Below are positions 1 through 5,174 of a DNA stretch of 5,174 bases, piece by piece; the stretch's first letter is position 1, and every line of letters begins with the position of its first letter. Source of the stretch: an uncultured Clostridium sp. (lineage in GTDB: Bacteria > Bacillota_A > Clostridia > TANB77 > CAG-508); the NCBI GenBank assembly GCA_947244675.1, contig CAMXLV010000116.1:1-5174 (forward strand), read 5' to 3'. Position numbers and translations under genes: made by a program. The notes under the pieces are model-generated. The model was given only the letters and a program-made list of their open reading frames with translations, searched no databases and was not told where the DNA came from.

Positions 1-26
1 TCCCTGCATCTTTCTTGTTATTTTCA

Positions 27-656
27 CTATAGTTTTTTTCTTTTTTCTTCTAATTCCTCTTCTTCTTTTGTTTTTAATTTGGCATCTTCTATTTCTTTGA
101 TTTGATAAGCAAGTAAGTCTAATTTTCTCTGCCTTTCTTTTTCATCTCCAAAATTGTTTTTTAGTTCTTGTTTTATTTCACAATATTTTTCATAGTATTC
201 TCCATATTTATGCCTTTTTTCTTCCATTTTTTCTCCCGAAAATCCATCTAAATAATTTAGATGTTTTTTTGTTTCTAATAAGTTTTGATTGTCATTTTGT
301 CCATGTATTTCAATAAAATTGCTCATGAATTCTTTTAATTCATTTACTGTTACCATTCTTCCATTAATTTTACACATATTTTTACCGTTGGCATTGATCT
401 CTCTAGAAATGATGATATTTCCTTCTATTGCTTCTGGATGATTTGGTACATAAAGACATAATTCTACAAAAGATTGTGTTTCTCCTTTTCGCATCATTTC
501 TTTTGAAAATCTTCCTCCTGATATAATTTGTAATGAATCTATGATTAAGGTTTTTCCTGCTCCTGTTTCTCCTGTTAATATATTTAACCCTTCTTTTAGG
601 TCTATTGTGATGTCTTCTATAATTCCTATATTTTTTATATGGATGGTTGTTATCAT
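27..656 (-). CDS. recN: RecN, SMC-like DNA double-strand break repair ATPase (N-terminal part, early stop near window edge)
   Basis: RecN acts early in recombinational repair of double-strand breaks. The start chosen is ATG 654-656 (MITTIHIKNIGIIED), which has a strong Shine-Dalgarno; the in-frame GTG at 677 would place that Shine-Dalgarno inside the gene. Counting from this Met: Walker A GETGAGKT 29-36 in LNILTGETGAGKTLIIDSL, SGGRFS 46-51 (usual LGGRAS), SREINANGKNMCKINGR 84-100, and the RecN signature FIEIHGQNDNQNLL 114-127. The coiled coil starts at about 140 and ends in EEEELEEKRKKL. Family members are about 550-570 residues, so the second half of the coil and the C-terminal ATPase lobe are missing. 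The stop TAG (27-29) directly follows seven A and one CTA codon, and both other frames are open to the window edge. It may be a frame break rather than a true end, and the rest of the gene would lie beyond position 1. Confidence 0.9.
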   Translation of the reverse strand: MITTIHIKNIGIIEDITIDLKEGLNILTGETGAGKTLIIDSLQIISGGRFSKEMMRKGETQSFVELCLYVPNHPEAIEGNIIISREINANGKNMCKINGRMVTVNELKEFMSNFIEIHGQNDNQNLLETKKHLNYLDGFSGEKMEEKRHKYGEYYEKYCEIKQELKNNFGDEKERQRKLDLLAYQIKEIEDAKLKTKEEEELEEKRKKL

Positions 657-664
657 TTCATCTT

Positions 665-671
665 CCTCCTT
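665..671 (-). promoter_or_regulatory. Ribosome binding site of recN
   Basis: AAGGAGG, a full Shine-Dalgarno, is 8 nt upstream of ATG 654-656. It decides the recN start in favour of MITTIHIKN. Confidence 0.85.
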
Positions 672-679
672 ATTCACTA

Positions 680-746
680 AAAAAATGTTCGCTTTTATTG
701 TATCTCCAATTTTTTAAATTGTCAATACTTTTTACGAACATTTTTT
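680..746 (-). repeat. 12-bp inverted repeat flanking the recN promoter, possible operator
   Basis: The arms AAAAAATGTTCG (735-746) and CGAACATTTTTT (680-691) are perfect complements separated by 43 nt that contain the whole -35/-10 promoter. The second arm lies at the expected transcription start. CGAACA and TGTTCG are the half-sites of the Gram-positive LexA box (CGAAC-N4-GTTCG), here widely spaced and in outward order. recN is commonly LexA-controlled, so a repressor link is plausible but not proven. The left arm begins just after the hemW stop, so a weak terminator role is also possible. Confidence 0.6.
697..725 (-). promoter_or_regulatory. Sigma-A type promoter of recN
   Basis: On the minus strand TTGACA (720-725) is a perfect -35 box, followed by a 17-nt spacer and TACAAT (697-702), one base from the consensus -10. 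Transcription would begin near 690, about 35 nt upstream of the recN ATG. It is the clearest promoter in the window and separates recN from the operon upstream. Confidence 0.85.
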
Positions 747-749
747 CTT

Positions 750-1883
750 TTATATAAATTCTTCCCACACTAAATTAGCAAAATCAATTCCCTTTTTGGT
801 TAAACGGATAAAATCACCATCTACTTCTAATAAATTTTCTTCTACTAACATCTCTATTTCTTTGCGAAATAAAAAGAGAGGATTATCCACATATTTTTGC
901 TTAAATTCTTGAATACTTACTCCTTTTATTTTTCTTAGTCCTAACAACATATATTCTTTTTTTTGATCTTCTATTGTTTGCCTTTCTTCTATCTTTTTAT
1001 TGGTAAAATCCCAATTCCCTTCTTTGGTAAAATCTTGATTCGAAAAACGAACACCATTTAAGTAAGAATGACTCGTTGCTCCTAGCCCTATATATTCTTT
1101 TTGCTCCCAACAATTCTTATTATGTTTTGATTCATATCCTTCTTTGGCAAAATTAGATATTTCATAATGCTGATAACCATTTTTCTCTAATGTATTTTTT
1201 ACATACCAATACATATTTCTTTCTAACTCTTCTTCTGGTAATTTTAGTTCTTCTATATCAAGTAATTGTTGTAATTTAGTTTTCTCTTCCACAATCAAAG
1301 AATAAATACTTACATGATTTGGTGCTAGTCTTTGAATTTCTTCTAATGTCTCTTTTATATCTTGTATATTCTGTGTTGGAAGCCCTATCATCAAATCTAT
1401 ATTAATATTTTTAAATCCTGTTTTTTTGACTAATTGGTAAGCTTCTAAAAATTCTTGGTATGTATGGATTCTACCAATTTTTTTCAATAAATCATCTTTT
1501 ATACTTTGAAGCCCTAAACTAATGCGATTAATTCCTAAATTTTTATATTGTTCTAATTTCTTTTGCGTAATAGTTCCTGGGTTTATTTCTATTGTAATCT
1601 CTATTTCTTCCCATTTCATTTCATTTTCCATTAATTTTACTTGTAGGGTTTCTAACAATTGTTTTATGTATTTTTCATCAATATAAGAAGGAGTTCCACC
1701 TCCTATATAAATAGTTGTAACATAATAATCTCTAAAATTATATTGTGCTATTTCTTGTATTACTTTTTGAATATATTGCTCTATGTTGTCATCTTTATTT
1801 GTATAAGATGCAAAATCACAATAATAGCATTTACTTTTACAAAATGGAATATGAATATAAATTCCTAATTCTCTTTTTCCCAT
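750..1883 (-). CDS. hemW: HemW-like radical SAM protein (haem chaperone; formerly called oxygen-independent coproporphyrinogen III oxidase-like)
   Basis: HemW proteins bind haem and a 4Fe-4S cluster and are thought to deliver haem to target proteins; they are often misannotated as HemN. The 377-residue length is normal. The radical SAM cluster motif is C15-x3-C19-x2-C22 within IHIPFCKSKCYYCDFAS, which matches HemW (CDF after the third Cys) better than HemN. GGGTPS (61-66), EINPGT (99-104), ISLGLQS (121-127) and DLMIGLPTQ (163-171) form the SAM barrel. HYEISNFA (239-246), the HN...CWE segment and GLGATSHSY (266-274) follow. The C-terminal part (about 305-377) is the winged-helix HemN_C-type domain. 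Start ATG 1881-1883 overlaps the last 19 nt of whiA, so translation is probably coupled. There is no CGG codon, and arginine uses CGT and CGC among others, in one uninterrupted frame. HemW and HemN are hard to separate without a tree, but the motif favours HemW. Confidence 0.92.
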   Translation of the reverse strand: MGKRELGIYIHIPFCKSKCYYCDFASYTNKDDNIEQYIQKVIQEIAQYNFRDYYVTTIYIGGGTPSYIDEKYIKQLLETLQVKLMENEMKWEEIEITIEINPGTITQKKLEQYKNLGINRISLGLQSIKDDLLKKIGRIHTYQEFLEAYQLVKKTGFKNINIDLMIGLPTQNIQDIKETLEEIQRLAPNHVSIYSLIVEEKTKLQQLLDIEELKLPEEELERNMYWYVKNTLEKNGYQHYEISNFAKEGYESKHNKNCWEQKEYIGLGATSHSYLNGVRFSNQDFTKEGNWDFTNKKIEERQTIEDQKKEYMLLGLRKIKGVSIQEFKQKYVDNPLFLFRKEIEMLVEENLLEVDGDFIRLTKKGIDFANLVWEEFI

Positions 1884-2730
1884 ATAATCTCTGCCATTTC
1901 TATTATTTTTTTTAATCGATAATTTACGCCAGATTTCCCAACTGGTTCTTTTAATTTTTTTCCTAATTCAATCAATGACATATCTGGATTTTCTAAACGA
2001 AGAAGTGCTAATTCCTTTACGTTTTCATCTAACTTTTGAAACTGTTTGGTTTCTTGTAATTTCTTTATTGCTGCTATTTGCTTAACAGATGCATTGATCG
2101 TTTTATTCAAATTGGCAGCTTCACAATTAACAAGTCGATTTACTTTTCCTCTCATTTCTTTTTGAATACGTATGTCTTCAAAATGCATCACTGCTTTATT
2201 GGCACCAATTAATGCTAAAAATTTTGAAATTTCTTCCCCTTCTTTTATGTACATAGCAAGTCCTAATGTCTTTACTCTCAATCCCAATCTGCGCAAAATT
2301 TGTACAGCTTGTTCTAAATAATGTTCATTTATAAAATCTACTTCTAAATGATATTCTTTTTCTGGATTATTAACAGAACCTGAGCCCATAAAAGCTCCTC
2401 GAATCATAGCTTTCAAATTTTCTTCCTTTTTTTCGTTTTCTAGTAGTATGTCATTTGGTAATAAAAAGGGAATATTCTTTATTTTCACTGTAATCATAAA
2501 GGTCTTTCCGTGATATTTCTATTTTATGATCAATTGCTAAATTGGATAAAAGTTTAGAAAATCGATTAATATTATAGTCACTTTCTGTTGAAAACCTAAT
2601 CTCTTTTTGATTCATTCTATTGGTATTTCCAGCTATTAAATAACCGAATCAACTCATTTTTTACCATTTCTTTATTCACTAAATTATTGGATTTATTTAG
2701 TTCTTGTTTTATATCAGAAGAATAAGACAT
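1865..2730 (-). CDS. whiA: WhiA (DUF199 family) DNA-binding protein, read through two +1 frameshifts
   Basis: WhiA is a conserved Gram-positive protein with an N-terminal homing-endonuclease-like fold and a C-terminal helix-turn-helix; it affects sporulation in Streptomyces and division and chromosome segregation in Bacillus. The longest single frame (from 2497) lacks about 75 N-terminal residues. Those are present upstream in two other frames. ATG 2728-2730 begins MSYSSDIKQELNK, matching the family start (B. subtilis MSFASETKKEL). Frame one runs 28 codons to CGG 2644-2646, frame two gives GYLIAGNTNRMNQKE and continues 45 codons to CGG 2508-2510, and frame three carries the remainder. The sum is 287 residues, slightly short of the usual 300-315. 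Landmarks in full-length numbering: IRGAFMGSGSVNNPE 109-122, VNRLVNCEAANLNKT 196-210, helix-turn-helix about 250-275 (SLIELGKKL...GKSGVNYRLKK). Without any shift only 37 residues are made. No good Shine-Dalgarno precedes this ATG. The 3' end overlaps hemW by 19 nt. Confidence 0.88.
2508..2510 (-). other. Putative +1 frameshift site at CGG in whiA, second site
   Basis: The zero frame reads ATA TCA CGG AAA GAC; the resumed frame reads TCA, skip C, GGA AAG ACC TTT ATG. The product IEIS-GKT-FMITVKIKN has the alternating pattern of a beta hairpin, as expected in this part of WhiA. The two frames overlap openly for about 55 nt (to a TGA near 2454), so the change could instead lie in the T5 run at about 2464-2468 (minus-strand CCCTTTTTATT). 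In that case the segment would read ISRKDLYDYSENKEYSLLL with CGG as ordinary arginine. I prefer the CGG site because the other two shifts occur at the same codon. Confidence 0.5.
2644..2646 (-). other. Putative +1 frameshift site at CGG in whiA, first site
   Basis: The zero frame reads GAG TTG ATT CGG TTA TTT; the resumed frame reads ATT, skip C, GGT TAT TTA ATA GCT. This is the best-bounded site. The downstream frame has a TGA (AGT TGA TTC GGT) just upstream, so the change must happen within the few bases from that stop to CGG. The joined protein KNELI-G-YLIAGN fits the N-terminal helix of WhiA (B. subtilis KAELSALIRMNGAL). No homopolymer longer than three bases is present to explain it as a simple indel error. 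Confidence 0.8.
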
Positions 2731-2781
2731 TGAAAGACTCGTTTCTTTTTTAGTTTTCTTTTGTCACACTTTTAATCTCCT
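2731..2781 (-). promoter_or_regulatory. prmC-whiA junction with a Shine-Dalgarno serving a GTG-TGA pair
   Basis: AGGAG (2777-2781) sits inside the last codons of prmC and is well spaced from GTG 2767-2769. That GTG is in frame with whiA but is followed at once by TGA. One frame over, GTG 2765-2767 opens a five-codon frame VTKEN ending at TAA 2750-2752, twenty nt before the whiA ATG. The whiA ATG itself has only a weak upstream match (GAAACGAG). The arrangement could give coupling or reinitiation, or be a chance remnant. Confidence 0.35.
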
Positions 2782-3621
2782 ACTTTAGTTATAACAATTC
2801 TATCATTTCCATATAAATCTTTTTTCCCATAAGTATCAATATACTTTTCTTCTTGCTCAATTAATTCAATAACATCAATCTTTTGGTCATATCCTATCTC
2901 TAAACACAAATATCCCCCATATTTTAAAAATTCATAAGCCTTTGTTACTATTTTACGATAAAAGTCTAATCCATCCCATCCGCCATCTAAAGCTTGATTA
3001 GGTTCTTGTTGTACCTCTTCTTCTAAGGTTTTTATGATTTCTCTTTTTATATAAGGTGGATTGGATACAATTATGTCATACTTTTCTTTTGGCAAACTTC
3101 CAAATAAATCAGAACAAAGAAAAGCAATCTGCCTTTCCACTCCGATTACTTTTCGCATTTTTCTCGGCAATTGTTAATGCTTCTTCACTAATATCAATTG
3201 CTGTAATTTCACTTTTTTCTATGTATTTGGCAAGTGAAACAGCAATTGCTCCACTCCCTGTTCCTATATCCAAAATTTTTTTAGCATTTATTTTTTTAGC
3301 AATTTGTATTACTTCTTCTACTAATACTTCTGTATCTGGTCTTGGTATTAAAACTTTTTTATTTACAAAAAAATTCATTTTCATAAATTCTTGCTTATTT
3401 GTAATATGTTGCAATGGAATACCTTTTACTAACTCTTCAATTCCTTTAAAATATTTTTCCTCTTGTTCTTTTGTTAGTAATTCTTCATCATAAACCATAA
3501 TATATTGTCTTGTTTGATTTAGAGTAAATTGCATCAATAATCTAGCTTTTAATTTTGGACTTTCTATTTCTTGCATTTTTAATTTTAGGCTTCCTTTGTT
3601 AATGGCTTCTCGAATTGTCAT
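2772..3621 (-). CDS. prmC: PrmC, release factor glutamine N5-methyltransferase, read through a +1 frameshift
   Basis: PrmC methylates the glutamine of the GGQ motif in peptide release factors RF1 and RF2 using S-adenosylmethionine. The start chosen is ATG 3619-3621 (MTIREAIN), which has a good ribosome binding site and matches the family N-terminus; a GTG at 3666 would add 15 residues without homology. The first frame carries the N-terminal helical domain, PLQHITNKQEF (69-79), IPRPDTEVL (92-100) and the SAM-binding DIGTGSGAIAVSLA (118-131), then AEKNAKSN. It then meets CGG (3142-3144) and would stop after 170 residues. Skipping the C and resuming at GGA gives GVERQIAFLCSDLF, then the catalytic NPPY (187-190) and a normal C-terminus. 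The total is 282 residues, typical for PrmC. Without the shift the product lacks NPPY and cannot be an active methyltransferase. The downstream part is not a separate gene, as it has no start, ribosome binding site or complete domain. The alternative is a pseudogene or a sequence error. Confidence 0.9.
3142..3144 (-). other. Putative +1 frameshift site at CGG in prmC
   Basis: The zero frame reads AAA AGT AAT CGG AGT; the resumed frame reads AAT, skip C, GGA GTG GAA AGG. CGG is codon 160 counted from ATG 3621. The resulting NAKSN-G-VERQ fits the family pattern in which a glycine follows the NAxxx helix (NAxxxGV...F..SDLF), which supports Gly at this spot. Homology restricts the frame change to roughly the 20 nt around the site. 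One alternative remains: removal of one A from the AAAA run just upstream (giving NAKVIGVE) would also restore the frame. Confidence 0.7.
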
Positions 3622-3626
3622 ATTTA

Positions 3627-3634
3627 CACCTTCT
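3627..3634 (-). promoter_or_regulatory. Ribosome binding site of prmC
   Basis: AGAAGGTG lies 5 nt upstream of ATG 3619-3621, with the GAAGG core 7 nt away. It decides the start in favour of MTIREAIN over the upstream in-frame GTG at 3666. Confidence 0.75.
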
Positions 3635-3672
3635 TTATAAAAATGTACTTTTACAAGCTTTTTCACTAAACT

Positions 3673-5174
3673 TTAGAAAAACTTTTTAAAATCTTCTTCA
3701 TTTATTTTTTCTTTTTCTAATAGTGTTTGTGCTATCATATCTAATTTGTCTCTATGTTGTTGTAATATGGCTTGTGCATCATGATACGCTGTATCAATTA
3801 ATGTTTTTACCTCTTGTCCTATTTTATCTCCTATGTTTTCACCAAATAGTTGCATTTCATATGGTTCTTTTCCTTGAAAATCAATTGGACCTAATGTTTC
3901 ACTCATTCCATATTTTGTTACCATATCTCTTGCAATTTTAGTTGCAACTTCAATATCATTACTAGCTCCTGTCGAAATATCATCCAATACTAATTTTTCT
4001 GCTGCTCTTCCTCCTAACAATCCAATTAGTTTTTCTTGCATTTCTGTTTTAGATATATAATATTTATCCTCATCTGATTTATACATTGTATAACCACCTG
4101 CAACACCTCTTGGAATAATAGACACTTCTTTTACATCAGTTTGTGTTGGTAAATATCTACTAACTACGGCATGACCTGCTTCATGATATGCTGTTAGCTT
4201 TTTGTCTTTCTCAGAATATACGCGAGTTCTTTTTTCAATTCCAACTGTTACTTTTTTAACTGCTTCCTCAATATCTTCATTTTCAATATCTTCATGCTGA
4301 TTTTTAGTAGCTATAATAGCTGCTTCATTTAAGATATTAGATAGTTCTGCACCTGTAAATCCTGCTGTATCTTCTGCTATACTCTCTAAATTTACATTAT
4401 CTGATATTCTCTTATCCTTTGTATGAATTTTTAAAATTTCTAATCTTCCTTTTAAATCTGGTGTTGGTATGGTTACTTGTCTATCAAATCTACCTGGTCT
4501 TAATAAAGCTTTATCTAGCATTTCTGGTCTATTAGTTGCTGCTAAAATAATAATGGTTTCTTCTGAGCTAAATCCATCCATTTCAACTAATAATTGATTT
4601 AATGTTTGATTATTTTCTGTTTCTGCTCCACTATTCGATGTTCTTCTTGCTCCTATCGCATCAATTTCATCAATAAATACAATACATGGTGCTAATTTTC
4701 TTGCTTTTTCAAATAATTTTCTAACACGAGATGCCCCTAATCCTGCAAACATTTCAATAAATTCAGATCCACTCATGGAAATAAATGGTACATCTGCCTC
4801 TCCTGCAATAGCTTTAGCAATTAATGTTTTACCTGTTCCTGGTTTTCCATATAATAACACACCTTTTGGAATTTTAGCTCCCATTTTAGTGAATTTTTCT
4901 GGTTTTTTTAAGAACTCTACTATTTCTACTAGTTCTTCTTTTTCTTCATCTAAACCTGCTACATCTTCAAATTTTATTTTTGTTTTTCTTTCTGTATCAT
5001 CATATACTTTCCCTTTTTCTCCTAATCCTTGCATTTTAAATATCATAACAAATAAAGCAAGCATAATGAGTGTTGGTAAAAAAGATATAATAAAAGCTGG
5101 TACTTGTGCTAATACACTTTTTGGTTTTTGTATTAATTCAATCTCATTTCCTTGTGCTACTTTTTCTTGTACTA
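3673..5174 (-). CDS. ftsH: FtsH, ATP-dependent membrane zinc metalloprotease (5' end outside the window)
   Basis: FtsH extracts and degrades membrane and short-lived cytosolic proteins as a membrane-anchored AAA+ hexamer. The reading frame is open to the window edge, so the gene is partial. The Met codon at 5062-5064 is internal, lying in the second transmembrane segment (about PAFIISFLPTLIMLALFVMIF), and 36 more codons are visible before it. Counting from that Met: Walker A GKPGTGKT 73-80, pore-loop stretch FIEMFAGLG 102-110, Walker B IVFIDE 128-133, second region of homology with TNRPEMLDKALLRPGRFDR about 177-195 (arginine fingers R192 and R195), zinc site HEAGH 294-298, and the probable third ligand Asp370. 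It ends at KKFF, just after the helical protease domain, without the long tail some FtsH proteins carry. The pore motif differs slightly from the usual FVEMFVGVG (Ile, Ala and Leu replace Val). There is no CGG codon in the gene. It is upstream of prmC with a 51-nt gap and is likely cotranscribed. Confidence 0.97.
   Translation of the reverse strand, partial: VQEKVAQGNEIELIQKPKSVLAQVPAFIISFLPTLIMLALFVMIFKMQGLGEKGKVYDDTERKTKIKFEDVAGLDEEKEELVEIVEFLKKPEKFTKMGAKIPKGVLLYGKPGTGKTLIAKAIAGEADVPFISMSGSEFIEMFAGLGASRVRKLFEKARKLAPCIVFIDEIDAIGARRTSNSGAETENNQTLNQLLVEMDGFSSEETIIILAATNRPEMLDKALLRPGRFDRQVTIPTPDLKGRLEILKIHTKDKRISDNVNLESIAEDTAGFTGAELSNILNEAAIIATKNQHEDIENEDIEEAVKKVTVGIEKRTRVYSEKDKKLTAYHEAGHAVVSRYLPTQTDVKEVSIIPRGVAGGYTMYKSDEDKYYISKTEMQEKLIGLLGGRAAEKLVLDDISTGASNDIEVATKIARDMVTKYGMSETLGPIDFQGKEPYEMQLFGENIGDKIGQEVKTLIDTAYHDAQAILQQHRDKLDMIAQTLLEKEKINEEDFKKFF

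Noticed and set aside
1659..1868. Plus-strand open frame opposite hemW
   Set aside because: It is a low-complexity translation of the antisense of a well-conserved gene, with no recognisable motif.
1865..2497. Short WhiA of 210 residues starting at Met 2497
   Set aside because: The missing N-terminal part is encoded just upstream in two other frames with a family-like start, so this Met is internal.
236..2982. Out-of-frame CGG trinucleotides at 236-238, 385-387 and 2980-2982 as further shift sites
   Set aside because: They straddle codon boundaries within intact recN and prmC frames, so no frame change is needed there.
2508..3144. prmC and whiA as decaying pseudogenes
   Set aside because: All motifs are conserved, no missense decay is visible, and all three breaks are +1 and can be placed at the same rare codon. 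Not formally excluded.
2772..3170. Separate gene encoding a 132-residue methyltransferase fragment
   Set aside because: It would begin at a TTG inside prmC with no ribosome binding site and contains only the NPPY half of PrmC. It is the continuation of prmC in another frame.
3056..3493. Plus-strand open frame opposite prmC
   Set aside because: Its hydrophobic translation comes from the complementary strand of conserved PrmC motifs; no start signal or homology is seen.
3622..3672. Terminator or promoter between ftsH and prmC
   Set aside because: No hairpin with a U tract and no convincing -35/-10 pair; it contains only the prmC ribosome binding site.
3723..3941. Plus-strand open frame opposite the ftsH 3' end
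   Set aside because: It is a shadow of the strongly conserved FtsH protease domain.

Overview
The window is AT-rich (roughly 30% GC by eye). Every recognisable gene lies on the minus strand. Protein content points to a low-GC Firmicute, most likely an uncultured gut-type Clostridia lineage: a Gram-positive style FtsH, the sporulation/division-family protein WhiA, HemW and RecN. Read in gene direction (from 5174 down to 1) the order is ftsH (5' end outside the window), prmC, whiA, hemW, recN. The first four are tightly packed (51 nt, 41 nt, then a 19-nt overlap) and probably form one transcript. recN has its own consensus sigma-A promoter, bracketed by a 12-bp inverted repeat, in the only real intergenic gap.

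The main result is in the middle of the window. prmC and whiA are each broken in a conventional reading. prmC needs one +1 frame change and whiA needs two to give full-length proteins (282 and 287 aa, near the family norms). All three can be placed exactly at an in-frame CGG codon. If the C is skipped and translation resumes at GGN (glycine), each protein joins seamlessly. I scanned the whole window: the minus strand has only six CGG trinucleotides. Three are out of frame inside intact genes and harmless. The three that are in frame are the three shift sites. CGT, CGC, CGA and AGG are all used as ordinary codons. This suggests that CGG is not a normal arginine codon in this organism but a +1 frameshift signal (or a four-base CGGN glycine codon). 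The whiA site at 2644-2646 is tightly bounded by a stop codon. The prmC site is bounded by homology but has one alternative. The second whiA site (2508-2510) is the least certain.

Functionally the genes are housekeeping: a membrane AAA+ protease (FtsH), the release-factor methyltransferase (PrmC), a division/sporulation-associated DNA-binding protein (WhiA), a haem chaperone-type radical SAM protein (HemW) and a DNA repair SMC-like ATPase (RecN). recN also meets a stop at 27-29, far short of full length, after a run of seven A. That break has no CGG and lies too near the window edge to interpret. I found no tRNA, rRNA, mobile element or CRISPR array.
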